Notes: generated from the letters alone by a model not told the origin. A DNA stretch of 31,624 nt from Oehlia diaphana (GCA_003833135.1 QZLH01000477.1:9318-40941), one strand, 5' to 3'. Counted from the first letter of the stretch, positions 1 through 12,119 are shown. Program-made: numbers and translations.

Positions 1-250
1 GATAGCAGAGCGGTGCGCCTGATTTTTATATAGCAGGGTTGGCTTACTGAGCAGATTGGAGGGTAGGAAGCGATAGTTAGATTTTATGGTTAAATTTAGC
101 CTTGTAGACGGCTTTGAGAGCAATTTGCCTGAGGTAAGCTCAAATGGCTGGTTAGCGGGTACCATGGGAAACTTAATGGTGAGGTCGTATGGACTGAAAA
201 GGCTAAAATATTGGGTGCGCCAGAACCGGCAAATTTGCACTACTTCTATA
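1..250. other. GC-richer fragment at window edge, unassigned
   Basis: The first 240 bases or so are clearly less AT-rich than the following 3.6 kb and end abruptly in AT-rich sequence near position 245. On the minus strand there is an open stretch of about 55 codons running in from base 239 to a stop near base 105, with no start and no motif I recognise. It could be the edge of a retroelement or of a gene fragment cut by the window border. I cannot assign it. Confidence 0.3.
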
Positions 251-421
251 TAATAAATTTGTACTAAAAATAATATAATAAATTTTACGTATTTGTGTAA
301 TAAAATTTTATGTGTCTGTGTAATAAACCTTGTGCTAAAAATAGTATATACTAATAAATTTTATGAAATCATAAATTTTACCGTATAATTACAAATTACA
401 TTTTAAAATCTTTACCATATA

Positions 422-620
422 CACAGTAGAACTTGATATAATAGAACCATCCATTCTAATAGTAAAATTTTTCAAAATTCTGATATATCAAGAATTCTGA
501 TATATCGAGTGTAAATTAATTATAGATTATAATAATCTGTTCTAAATCTCAGTTCCAATTTATCAAGATTTTACTTATGTTCCATTATATCAGGATTCCA
601 TTATATTGAACTTCACTGTA
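422..620. repeat. Short terminal-inverted-repeat element, pogo/Tc1-like
   Basis: An inverted pair of about 27 bases (422-450 and 590-620) bounds roughly 200 bp. The left arm reads CAGTAGAACTTGATATAAT and the right arm, reverse-complemented, reads CAGTGAAGTTCAATATAAT. The CAGT start, the length and the TA-rich flanks resemble pogo/Tigger-type MITEs. The arms are only about 70-75% alike, so the copy is old. It has no coding capacity. Confidence 0.5.
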
Positions 621-957
621 TATATACTTATAATAACATAAAAAAAATTACCACAGAATTACATTTATATTTTTTAATTTATAAAAATTTTATTTTACAA
701 ATTCAATGATTTTTCTATGTAATTTTTACCTTAAGCTTGTAGGTGACCCTTATTAAAAGTAAGCAGAATTCTATTATTAGTCAAGTTTTTAAATTTATCA
801 TAATGGGTTACCTTTGATCTCAAGGTGACAGGTCAGTCTTTTTTTCAGGAGAGGCAGTATAGGATCCCAAATAAAGATGTTAGCTGTAACTGTAATATTA
901 AGACACAGTATCGTATGTAATAGGTTGCAACCTATCTACATTAAAAAGCAAAAGTTA

Positions 958-1050
958 TAATGCTGTAATTAGATTGTAATGCCATAATTAGGTCGTAATA
1001 CTGTAATTAGATCGTAATACCGTAACTAATCTGTAATGCCGTAATTTCGA
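958..1050. repeat. Left sub-terminal tandem array
   Basis: About six degenerate units alternate GTAATNCYGTAATTAG-like words (for example GTAATACTGTAATTAG). The same units appear inverted at about 2000-2110. Such arrays near transposon ends are usually transposase binding sites; that role is inferred here from position only. Confidence 0.5.
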
Positions 1051-1999
1051 AATTAAATATGTAATTTCAGCCAGAATTATGCACTTAATTTTAGCAGAAA
1101 TTAACAAATTTCCTAAAAAGGAAAGTGATGTTATACAATATTCCAGTGTCGTTCCCGCTAAAATCAATTTTTGTGGAACGGCTATCGCCAAAAAAGGAAA
1201 GATCTGCATTTCCGTTTGGCTGAAATGATTTTCGGCTGAAATTACAGATTTAACTGAAATTACATTAATTTCGGCCGGAATTGTATTTCGGAATTTGGAT
1301 TTCGGATTTCAGATTTTAGGTGTGACCGCGTAATTTCAATTTTAAGGGGTAAATAATAATAAAATAATTAAAAAATTTTTTTGTAAAAAAGTTTATATGT
1401 AGATTATGCATAAAATCATTTAATTATTACAGATAGACGATTTCTATTTGTACACTATGTGTTTGAACACAATTTCCAAAAAAAGTAAATTTTTATGCTG
1501 ATCATTTAATGTAAAAATTTAACGAAAAAAAAAGTAAAAAAAAGATTGTTAAATAACTCAAAAATAACATTCAAAACCATCTATAACATACTAAGTAAAC
1601 TTGCAGAACAGACCAAAATACACCTAATATACATTTCTTTTAAAGATTTATTCATTAGATTTTTTTTTACAAAAATTTTTTATTGAATCACGTGATATGT
1701 GTTTCAAATACTAGTGTACATTAAGAAATTTTCTTACAGATATTATGCTAATTTAATATAAATTTTTTGAAAAAAACTTAAAATTTCCCACCTTTCACCC
1801 CCAACCACCCACCCCTAGGAAATTTGGTTCATTATATAATTTTTTTCTTTACATGAACACGTATACAAAATGCAAAAAAAACGCGATGCGTCTTATGTAC
1901 CCCTAAAAATTAAACTTACACGACACATAAACTTTTGTAATTTTACTTTTATAATTTATTACTTTTGTTTTGAATTTTTATAGTATTAAAAATTACGAC

Positions 2000-2110
2000 T
2001 TTACAGCCTAATTATAGCATTATGACCTAATTATAGCATTACGGTCTAATTACAGTATTACGGCATAATTACAGCATTACAGACTAATTACAGTATTACG
2101 AAAAGTGTCA
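2000..2110. repeat. Right sub-terminal tandem array (inverted copy)
   Basis: The CTAATTACAGTATTACG-like units are the reverse complement of the left array at 958-1050. The mirrored placement ties both arrays to one element. Confidence 0.5.
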
Positions 2111-2884
2111 TAACTGTAATGCTGTATGCCATAATATTATGGCATCGGCAAATCAATTACGGCTAACATCTTTAATCCCAAACATCATATATATAACTCA
2201 TAACTGATCTGCATAAATTTAAACTTCTACTAAAATACTAAAAATCAAATTATCACATTTAAAATCTATACTAATTTGCTAAAACTCAAAATATGAGTTA
2301 CAGTAAGATTTTAAAATAATATAGATTTAAATTGCTTAATAAAATATAATTTCAGTTTATTCAAATTATTTGTAAATTGGTAAATTTAATTGTTAATTTA
2401 CTGAAATTAACAATCTTTTTTTTTATTATCAATAAAAAAATAAAAAATTTATATAGATTAAACTATCAATTTTTATAATTTATAATTAAAAATATGTAAA
2501 TTATAGATAAAATAATTATTAAAAATAAAATGTTGCGAAACTAATTGGATGGTTTTTGGCCTGCATTATGCTTAATTTTGGCTGAAATTATACTTAATTT
2601 TAGTCAAAATATAATACAGATCTTGAAATTGATATTTTTTAAAAATATTATTTATAAAGGTTTAACAAAAAAATAAGTTAAACTTAAAAAAAGATACCAA
2701 TTTGCTTAAATATGAAATATAACTTTGTAAAATCAACACAATTGCTAAAACTTATAATTATAACTATTAATTAATTTTCAATCAATTTGTTCTATTTAAA
2801 ATTATAAGTTTAACCTAATTTTGATTGAATTTGCTAAAATTCAAATGTGGGTTATATATATGATATCTGGGATCCTGGCAGTAT

Positions 2885-3850
2885 ATTGATAATGTTTAAA
2901 TTAATTTAAAATACTTTATTTTATTTTACTTTTGTAAATATATTGTATTACTTTGACATTATTATCAATAAATATGATTATACTTTTACAAAGAAAAAAA
3001 AAAATTTTTATTTATTAAAGCTAGAAATATTAAATATTACATTATCTAATAATAAATTTAATGAGTTTTTACTTATTTTTCTAAAATATAAAAATAAAAG
3101 AATACCTATTAAATTATTTATTATAACATAATATATTAAATAATATTTTATACTCTTAATTTCAATAATTTTTAATTAAAGATAAATATTTAATGATAAC
3201 CAATTATAGAAATACAAAATATTACTATTTAATATTATAATGATATTATAATAAATGATTTTTTAACTATCTTTCTATAATTACTAGGTGGCAAGAAAAT
3301 GCAGTTTATTGTTTTTGAAAAAGTACTTTTAAGATATATAATGTAAAATTTTATTTATAATTGTATTTAAAATAAAACAATATTTGATCTGTAAAGATTA
3401 TATTAATTTATAAGTTATATTTATTAAAGATTGCTATATTAATATTTATATAAATATTGTTTTTATGTAATAAAGTTAATAATAAATTATTTATAATATA
3501 TTCAAATTTCAGATGGATTCTACTTACCCAATTAAGCAGATGATTTAATTGTCTGAATTATGCAAATTACTATTTGCAATATTAGCAAGTTTGAAGTAAA
3601 CTTACAAATTTTGGCCCTATTAATGTATGTAATGTAAATTTTTGTTTAAGCTACAGTATCTCAATTATGATTCGCAGAAAACTATCGAATATTTAATTTC
3701 TATACTAAACAAATCAGATTCCAGAATATAAAAACACATTTTTTTTTGTTATATGAAAGCATGTTTATTAAACATTTAATTTTTTCCAGAATTTAATAGA
3801 TATTAAATGCCTTGACAGATGCTAATAAGTTAGTAAACCCATTGAAATCT
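2885..3850. other. AT-rich spacer, no gene seen
   Basis: The stretch is very AT-rich with only short low-complexity frames, one of them 62 codons at 2943-3131 rich in Lys, Ile, Phe and Asn, which I read as chance. The last part (about 3780-3850) probably contains the 3' untranslated end of the minus-strand gene that stops at 3851. Confidence 0.5.
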
Positions 3851-4941
3851 TTAATCGTCATCCCCGTATTCTGCCGTAAGTTCGCACATATGATGGATTA
3901 TTCTAAATGGAATAATCAAATCCAAATATAATTGCATGCTTGCACCCCAATACTCCTCTTTGCTCATTTGTCTCATTAAATACCAAGTATCCAAAATAAA
4001 GTATAGACTCAATAGCAATGCAAGGATAAATGCAGGGATCAAGTCGGAAAAATTAAACACCCAAGGATGAAGTATTGAAGAGATGATAATAATTACCACC
4101 GAAATGAGAATTCTACAGAAATTTAATAAAGATTATTTATATATGTATAATAAAAATAAAGATAATAATAAAAATACATTAAAGATAATTATTTTAATTA
4201 CAAAGGTTCTTTCGCTCTGAATTTATAAGTTTTTTGATTTGTAAACGTAAGTACTGAAAGACCTGCCGCCAACATCAAAATTAATGTATCAAGTATAAAA
4301 GTAAATTGAAAAACTGAAACTAATATCAGGTATATAAATGAAAATAATTAGTAATTAATTCTTTGAATCATAATATTAAATTAAAAAATACTCACCAAGT
4401 ATACCGATAATATAAGCATTTAAACATGTGTATAATATAACGAAATACCAGGGTGGTTGAAAATCATCGTTTGATTTGTATGTTAAAGTGATCAATAAGA
4501 GCAACGACACGACGACTGAAGCCCCCAGAATCCATTCACTAAATTAAGCTAATTAACATCGTAGTTAATTGATTTAAATAAATTTGAAAAGTATATCTTA
4601 CTTAAAATATTTTAGTTCGTTATAAAGGAGTAGGGCCGTCGTGATGGTAACCACTAGAAGTTCGCTAGTAAAAATTGCCCAAACTTTGCGAACGAATGCT
4701 ACAAAAAAATGGAAAATTTTTATCTTTGAAACTTCTATGACAGTTCAAGTGTACAAACACAATCGAACACGTTCTTAATACCCATTTGAACCGATAAACC
4801 ACATAAGAATACTGGTTTTCCGAAAGGATATAACCTGTCCTCATTATCTGTAATTTCGTCAGAAGTTCGGTCGCTTTCGCTATGTCTACTGATAGGAACA
4901 ACAGTTGTTCCTGTATTCGGGTGGAATGTTTGATAAGACAT
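3851..4941 (-). CDS. Bax inhibitor-1 / Lifeguard (TMBIM) family membrane protein
   Basis: Five exons read 4941-4782, 4698-4602, 4538-4396, 4313-4202 and 4112-3851, giving 257 residues, a usual size for the family. Introns are 63-89 bp with GT...AG ends and frame is kept across all junctions. Family members are multi-span proteins of ER, Golgi or vacuole membranes that modulate calcium leak and cell death. The family signature SVQMAFVRKVWAIFT (about 50-64) opens the first helix. Hydrophobic segments follow at about 60-78, 88-105, 117-135, 138-158, 172-190 and 195-216, then a half-helix near 229-243. Asp212 (ILDTWYL) and Asp235 (LYLDLI) fall where bacterial BI-1 homologues have their pH-sensing aspartate pair. 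The first 50 residues are hydrophilic and poorly conserved. The assignment rests on motif and topology; yeast Bxi1-type function is inferred. Confidence 0.88.
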
Positions 4942-6013
4942 GTGGACATTTCAAAAGTGAACAACTATATGCTACACATTTAAATATCTATTTTTACTGC
5001 GGCGACTGATCTAGAAAATCTGTGATACTGATTTCGGAAATCATCGGTTAGTATGTATACTTATTTTGCATAATCTACAAAAAAACCATCTATCTCGATC
5101 TGGGTGATTGACACCACTTAATTCTGGCCAAAATTATATTTTCGTCCGGAGTTAAAAACGTTTTAGATTATTTAAATAAAAAAATTTTTTTTAAAGTAAA
5201 AAATGTAATTTAACCTATAAAAATCAAATTTTTATGCTTAAGAACTGCCTGAAATTTATATACAAAAATCAAAACATTGCATATTTTTCAAAAACTATCT
5301 AAATAACAACTTCTTAAACTAAAAATACTGTATAAATTATATATAAAAAAAATGCAAATGAAAATTTTATAAAGATAAACTTTAGTAAACTTCCATTTAA
5401 ATTTGATATAAAAGAAATAGTATTCCTAATGAACTCCATATAAGTCTGAAATTTAATTTATTTAATAATTAACTTTGATATAAACTGGTCAATTAGTTCA
5501 ATTAGTCAACATGAGGCTTCCAATCCGAAATGTTGTGCCTTATTCTGGAATGTTCGAAAATCATCCAACATCCGGCTATTCTATATATGATTAATCACAT
5601 ACTCTTTGAAACCAACTGTCTTTATCGAATAATGAATAAATTCACGTGTTATCAATGCCACGCCACTACACAATTGTTAACGGCTTGGGCGATCAAATTA
5701 CAAGTTTTTCCGGTTGTTTTCTCGGAAAAAACGTGTCTATATAGATGTATATATATACTTTAATGCCCACTACCGTTTCTCGGAGCGAATTCGGTTTTAT
5801 CGGTTAAAGTTAACGTATTATTACCTTTATAAATTTAGATCTTTGTGAATTAAATAAATAAAGTGTAATTTTTATATACTGTTAGAGCTTATTCAGGTCT
5901 ATTATTTCACAAAATACTCACATATGTTAACTATTAATATTTTATAAAATTCTTTAGTTATATTCACTTTATTTATGACTTTTATTCCCGAAAAAATTAG
6001 CTTTTCAGTTATA
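4942..6013. promoter_or_regulatory. Divergent intergenic region between BI-1-like and Argonaute genes
   Basis: About 1.07 kb separates the two start codons and should hold both promoters and 5' untranslated regions. At 5100-5160 a repeat remnant carries the TTCTGGCCAAAATTAT-type words also seen in the 861-2876 element. A CACGTG hexamer lies near 5643. A good acceptor (GCTTTTCAG, ending 6008) just before the Argonaute ATG hints at a 5' UTR intron. A 77-codon frame at 5530-5763 has no support. Confidence 0.45.
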
Positions 6014-9000
6014 ATGGCTAAAAACGGTCGTAAGGAGGTGGAACAGCGTAAGGGTGAAGAAAAGAAAGAGCCGCAAATACGAGACGAACAGCAAGAAGCA
6101 TTAAGAGAAAAGGCCATAAAAAATATGGCTAAACGGCCAGACTATGGAAAAACCGGTCGCCACACTCATGTTCTTACGAATTATTTTGAAATTAAAAAGG
6201 TATTGGTATTTATTTCGCTTGCCTAATTATAATCAGTATTGAATGATTTTGATTTCATTAGATAGCAAATAAGCCATACCTTGAAAAATATGATATATCT
6301 ATGAAGCTTATAATTCAACAAAGACCCGAGGGAGAAGGTAATCAAAGAAGACGCGCCCCAAAGCAACCAAAGCAACAAAAGCAGCTTCCCGTGCATGTAC
6401 AGCGCATGGTATTCCAACAATTAGAAAAACAAGAACGTAATGGTTGGTTCAAAGGAATTGGTGTAGTATTTGATGGTACGTATTTATTATATCATTCACC
6501 GCTGAAAGTTAATTACTAATATTTTGGTTATAAAAAAATTAGGAAATACAACTCTTTACTCTACCGATTTATTGAGATTAAATAGTCCAGATTCCGGAAA
6601 TACATCGGTGAGGTGTAACACTTATTTATTAATCTTTATTTATATTTTGTTGGCTGATGTTAAATATTAATGCATTTTAGGTTAGTTTAAAAGATGATCA
6701 AGATTCAAGGGGGAACCCAATGGAATATAAAGTTGAAGTTCAGAAACTTGATAGAGTTGACTTAGGCGAATTAAAGAAATGTCTTGAGGGTAAAGAAATG
6801 AAATGGGAATATTTTGATCTAGGTGATTTTATTATTATTTTATTTATTTATTTTTAATTTTATATGTAAATTTATCAATTTATTTGTTATTTTTAATTTT
6901 TTTTCTTTCAATATAATTTTTATAGTTGGAATAAGAGGATTAAATGCTCTCATACATCATATTCCATCAATGAAATATACGCAATTTGGCGAATCCACAT
7001 ATTTGCCTTCAACTCGCAAATCATTAGGAGGTGGTGTTGAGCTATGGATGGGATGGTTTGAAAGTGTGAGACCTGGACAAGGTATTCTCATTTATAACAT
7101 CTTAATATTACTGTAAATTTATATGCTTACTTGATTATCTTTTTACTAGATAGCTATTTTGTTAATGTTAATACAACTTATACTGTATTTTACGAACCTG
7201 GTATTCTTTCAAATTTGATTCCGAAATACCTTAATTCCAGCATCCCAGAACGTTTTAGTCAAAATCAGCATGATAGAGTGACTGAACTTATACGTGGTTT
7301 ACAATTTAGACCTGTTCATCGTCCTCAAGTGAATACAAGATTAAAAATCAAAAGGCTTTGCCCGAATAATGCCTATGATATTAAAATTGATATGCCAGAT
7401 TCTGGTGAAAAAGTTGATATTTACACATACTTCCAACGTCGTTATAATATCACTTTACGCCATGTACATCTTGTTGAACTTGAAGGTCGCAGAAATGATA
7501 AAGTTCCAATAGAACTTTGCAATGTTATTGAGGTCATTCTTTTTACATAGAAAAAATATACACATTTTTATGAAAATTCTAACATTTGTATTTTATACGT
7601 TTAGGGACAACGATTTCCTGTTGCAAAATTAACCAGTGCTCAGAGAGGGGCAATGATAAAACATACTGCTTTACGACCTCAAGAAAATGTACATCGAATT
7701 AATGAGGGTGTACAAGATGTTTTACAATTTGAAAAAGACTTTAAATTAAGCAGCTTTGGGATGGAAGTTGATGAGCAAATGGCGATTATTCCTGGTAAGT
7801 GATTTGTTTGTATTTGTTAACATAATTAATAGAAAATTGTCATATTCAATATTTGTTACTCTTTTATAAAGCTCGTGTTTTGAAGCCACCACAAATTTCA
7901 TATCATTCCACTTCCAAGGCGGGTGGAACTGTAAGACCTAAAGAAGGGGGATGGAATCTGAGAGATCGTAAATTTGTACGAAGTGGAAATACTCTTCGCT
8001 ATTGGGTTGTAGTTGCATTTATTGATCAGCGAAAATTCAACCAGGCGAAGCAATTTGTAAAAGAGCTTGTCAATACTAGCAGACAACAAGGAATGGTAAT
8101 AATTATTAAAATTTATATTATATTATAATCATTGTCAATTTAACCTTTTTTTAACAAATAAGGATATTGCAGAGACTAATCCTAGAATCAATTGTGTCAA
8201 GCCACATGGTGATGCACAAACATATCAACGCATGATTGAGGCAGAGTACAATAATGCGAGAAATCATCTTTTGAATGATTTGCAACTTATGCTTTTTGTT
8301 CTCCCGGATGATGATGAAAAGCGTTATCGGGCCATAAAATATACCACTGACACTATTATTGGTGTTCCTTCACAGTGTGTACAACTTGATAAGGTGTATA
8401 AAACAAGTAAACAATATTGTGCCAATGTAGCGCTTAAAATAAATTTGAAGCTTGGAGGAACCAATCAGTCTCTCGAGGAAACAGAAATTCCTCAGTTAAC
8501 AAAAGAACCAGTTATGCTGCTTGGTGCGGATGTTACTCACCCTACTGGTGGACGTGCTGGGCCTTCAAGTACACAATTCCAATTCCTTTTATATTACTCA
8601 TTTCTTATAATTATATCGATTATTCTTAACATTATTTCTATTTTACAGATATGCCTTCAATCTGTGCAGTTGTTGGTTCCCTTGATCGTCAAGGCGGAAG
8701 GTTTATCTCTAAACTTGAAAGTCAAAGAACAAGACAAGAAAAGATTGAAAATATGGGTGGTATGGTTAAGGAAATTTTAATAGATTACCGTGCAAAAAAC
8801 AATATTTTACCTCTGCGAATTATCATGTATCGTGATGGTGTATCTGAGAGTCAATTTGAAATGGTTTTAACACATGAACTTGAAAAAATCAAAGGTACAT
8901 ATTAATATAAGTTCTTTTTTTTGACAATAAATTCTTATATAATTTTTTTAATATAATATTAGATGCTTGCAAAGAAATTGACGAAACATATAATCCTCCT

Positions 9001-9909
9001 ATTACTTTTGTGATTGTAGGCAAAAGACATCACACACGATTTTATCCACAACAAAAAAACGATACTGATAGGTAATTGAATTTAATACGAAATCAATAAA
9101 ATGAAAATGTAACATTTCTTATATTTCATACAGTAAAGGAAATTGTGTAGCTGGTACTGTTGTAGATCGTAAAATAACACATCCATATTTATTTGATTTT
9201 TGTGAGTATTTCATTAGTTTTATTAAACATATAATAATTTATCTTTTGTGACTTACATTTTATGTTTTATAGTTTTACAATCACACACAAGTTTACATGG
9301 GACCTCTCGTCCAGCTCATTGTATGTTTTTTGACATTATTCCTTTGTAAAAAATTATTGTCTTCTAACTCTGATTTCTTATATTTTAAGATCATGTTCTT
9401 TTTGATGAAAATAAATTTACATCTGATATACTGCAAAACTTGACACATAAACTTTGCTATAATTATCAACGGTATGATCATTAATGTTACTTGGTTGGTC
9501 TTATAATTTATAATAATTATTGATTGTGGATTTATATCATATTTCAGTGCTACCCGTTCTGTTTCTATTGCACCAGCAGCTTGTAAGTACCAATAATATA
9601 AATTCAAATAATTCAATTAACTAATTTATTTGTATTGGTTTTTTTTTGTAGATTATGCACATTTGGCGGCTAAACGTGCACGGTAAGTTAATTCATTACC
9701 ATTAATTCGTAATTAAATATCATAATAATATAATAGTTATATATAGATTACATCTTGAACAACAGCCACGTGGAGAAACAGAATTTGTATTAAAAGAAGT
9801 TAAAGAAAGTTTAGCTAAAGGTAATAATAATAAGTTACATTTTAATTATATATTATTATTTGACTAATACCTTTATTTATTTTCAGATAATACGATGTAT
9901 TTTATTTGA
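6014..9909 (+). CDS. Argonaute (AGO), full length with intact slicer tetrad
   Basis: Eighteen exons: 6014-6199, 6262-6475, 6543-6607, 6681-6822, 6926-7081, 7150-7532, 7605-7794, 7872-8095, 8163-8568, 8649-8894, 8963-9071, 9134-9201, 9273-9320, 9390-9471, 9548-9582, 9652-9682, 9747-9820 and 9887-9909. They give 893 residues, normal for a eukaryotic AGO, with every junction in frame. Argonautes bind small RNAs and silence matching RNA. Domains: N about 35-230, PAZ about 255-380, MID about 490-620, PIWI about 630-893. The guide 5'-phosphate pocket is complete (Tyr575, Lys579, Gln591, Lys612, Lys616), with the same spacing as in human AGO2. So is the catalytic tetrad: Asp643 (GADVTHP), Glu686 (RQE), Asp718 (MYRDGVSES) and His855 (YYAHL). 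The protein ends in the usual TMYF-type tail. I chose ATG 6014 (A at -3, G at +4) over in-frame ATG 5975, which adds 13 unlike residues in poor context. Slicing is predicted, not shown. Confidence 0.97.
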
Positions 9910-11807
9910 TCATTCTTTCTTAGGTAAATTTATTCAAAATTTATGAAATAATTTAATAATTCTTTTAATAAACTAAATTTATATTTTTTTTCTTTTATAT
10001 TACTTAATTATATTTAAGATCATACAAATAAAAAAAAGAAAAATAAATTATTTTTGCATAAAAAAATTTTATTACAATAATTTAAAAAAAATTACTGTTT
10101 ATGATAAAAAGATACCAACTAGTTAATATTAATAGAAAGAATTTCTAGTTTTTTACTTGTAAATAATTTTGTAAAAAAAAATATTCTATAGATAATTAAA
10201 TAATCTAAGAATGGATGAAAAGTTTAATTTTGTAATTATATTTTTAATCCATTTACAGTATATTTATTTAGTATATTAAATTTTTTTTTAAAAAAAATTC
10301 TGCTATGCATTTATTAATGAACAAGTAAAGAAAAATACAAATGTATGAATACAAAAGATCTAATTAAACTATATCCCATTTAGGAATTTCACATATATAC
10401 AGTTGGATAGTTATAAAGATATACAAATATAGCTTATATAAAATAAGCTTTATCTTAACCCTTTCAGATCCTATAGTTTATACTTGACAAATTACAAAAC
10501 TACCTCTCTATAAATCATATTATTATAAATATAAACATTAAAAATACAAAGTAATGTAAAAAATCAAACCTCTCATAATTCTACTATAGGATTTTTCCAT
10601 CTGTTAATAAAATGACATACAAATCTCTGATCTTTTTGTTTAAAATCTTATCTACTAATAGATATGCTTATCTAAAGAATACTGCATAAATAATTGATAT
10701 ATTTTAAAATGGTACTAGATAGTATACTTATTTTACTTTTATATTACTCATTAGATCTAAATAAATACATTATATTATCTAATATAAATACTTTTATAGT
10801 TTTACTATTAGTCAACTTGAATTAGTAAAAATTAAAAATTAAAATTCACCAATCTATTAACCTTCTTATTAAACCAATCTACAAAGTCCAAAAAATTAGT
10901 TATATTAAACCTTCAATTTAAATAATCAATATTTCAATATTTCCAACTCTTTTAAAAAACAATTAAGAAAAAAAATGCTAAAATTCCAGAAAAAAAAATA
11001 AAAAAAAATAAAAATAAAGATAAAAGAAAGTTATAACTTTATAATTTTGAAAAACTCTGAAGAGAAAAAAGAAAATAAACTTCAAGTCTCTATTTATCAT
11101 TACAATTTTTAAATAATAACTAATAATAAAAAAGAAGTCTATCTGTCAAATGATTATTTCTACTTTAACTAATATTTTGCAAAAAGACTTTTGCAATATT
11201 TTTAAAAATAAAAAACTAATAAAAAAATTTTATACTAATGTAGAATTTAAAGTCCAACCATTTTATTTGTAACTATTACAACTTTCAGGATACCAGTAAA
11301 AGTTAAGTTTTATAAAATAAAATTATTTTTGGTATAGATAACTAGCTGGATTACTTTAAATTATGTAATTTTACCAAATCTGAGAATTTTAAAGGTTTAG
11401 ATAAATTAAAAAAAAAATTTCTTGAAATCTTTAAATCATTAAAAAGCATCTTATTATTACTTAAATAAAAAAAGCTTAAACTTTTCTTTTAGTAACTTTT
11501 ATTAAAAATAGTTAAGTAATCAATAAGTAAAAAATATAATTAATTTCTTAATAATTATTATTTTTTTTTTTAACTGCTATACATTTAATAATTTATTAAA
11601 TAAAAGTTAAAGTCAAATATATATATAAATATAACTTTAAATTACAATAAAATATAATTGACTACCAAACAACTCATCATGTAATAAACTAATAATGCAC
11701 CTCACATATATACTGTTAGGTGGAATTTTTGCTTAGAAAATAAAGTTTGTTTATAACAACCCCATTTTAGCATAAACACCTTTTTTTCTTTACAAGATAA
11801 CTTTAAG
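9910..11807. other. AT-rich spacer downstream of Argonaute, no gene seen
   Basis: About 1.9 kb is rich in A/T homopolymer runs, with no open frame of note, no tRNA-like fold and no clear repeat pair that I could find by eye. The first 100-200 bases are probably the Argonaute 3' untranslated region. Confidence 0.5.
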
Positions 11808-11815
11808 ATCTATTA

Positions 11816-12111
11816 GGACCCCGGATATCTAATATAAAAGTCATAATGGACTTTTGGCCAAAAACACCCTTTTTGCTAAAACTCAAAAAATCGTATTTTG
11901 TAAATATCTCAGCATCCAGTGATTCAATTTTAATGAACTTTTTTTTATTTTGTAGCCCTCAATTAGCTCTACAATTTAAAAAAATGTTCATCAAAATTGG
12001 ACTACTGGATGCCGAGATATTTACAAAAAACGATTTTTTGAGCCCTTGAAAAATGGGCCAATCTGCCAAAAGTGTGACTTATGACCTGTTTTGGAGATAT
12101 CCGGGGTCCCA
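11816..12111. mobile_element. Foldback/MITE element, 296 bp, near-complete palindrome with 8-bp target duplication
   Basis: The element is flanked by the direct repeat ATCTATTA (11808-11815 and 12112-12119). Its outer arms begin GGACCCCGGATATCT, and the two halves are reverse complements over almost the whole length, so it can fold into one long hairpin with its apex near 11960. The inner core (about 11883-12041) is the hairpin unit that recurs at 17271-17424, 19437-19598 and 19605-19780. Transcribed RNA would be a stem of about 140 bp. There is no coding capacity: a 67-codon frame across it is an artefact of the palindrome. Confidence 0.75.
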
Positions 12112-12119
12112 ATCTATTA

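Larger units (their letters stand above)
861..2876. mobile_element. Non-autonomous inverted-repeat DNA transposon, about 2.0 kb, 8-bp target duplication
   Basis: The ends carry a perfect 9-bp inverted repeat (AGGATCCCA at 861-869, TGGGATCCT at 2868-2876). They are flanked by the perfect 8-bp direct repeat GGCAGTAT (853-860 and 2877-2884), as hAT-type insertion would leave. Inside, a second inverted pair (873-890 and 2154-2174, core AAAGATGTTAGC) encloses sub-terminal arrays of a degenerate GTAATRCYGTAATTAG-like unit at about 958-1050 and, in opposite orientation, 2000-2110. A third inverted pair lies at 2175-2204 and 2849-2873. No transposase is visible; reading frames inside are short and unlike any family I know. 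The nested pairs suggest a composite of two related elements. Confidence 0.6.

Noticed and set aside
958..1050. Possible CRISPR-like array of short repeats
   Set aside because: The units are degenerate and contiguous without spacers, the host is a eukaryote, and an inverted copy at 2000-2110 fits transposon sub-terminal repeats.
988..1209. 73-codon minus-strand frame
   Set aside because: It lies across the sub-terminal tandem array and interior of the 861-2876 element, begins at a non-ATG codon in practice, and matches no family.
1689..1694. CACGTG hexamer as a regulatory site
   Set aside because: It is inside a transposon interior far from any gene; a six-base match alone is not evidence.
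2943..3131. 62-codon plus-strand frame
   Set aside because: Low-complexity Lys/Ile/Phe/Asn sequence expected from A/T-rich DNA by chance.
5530..5763. 77-codon frame between the BI-1-like and Argonaute genes
   Set aside because: No motif, no splice-consistent extension, odd composition (many Cys, Ile and His) and a position in the divergent promoter; more likely chance or untranslated leader.
9910..11807. Further Argonaute exons or a neighbouring gene
   Set aside because: The Argonaute ends naturally at 9909 with the family's C-terminal tail, and no downstream frame or splice-consistent coding block was found.
11846..12049. 67-codon open frame
   Set aside because: It spans the palindromic foldback element from one arm to the other; the frame is open only because both arms are mirror images. 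It has no family resemblance and no start context.
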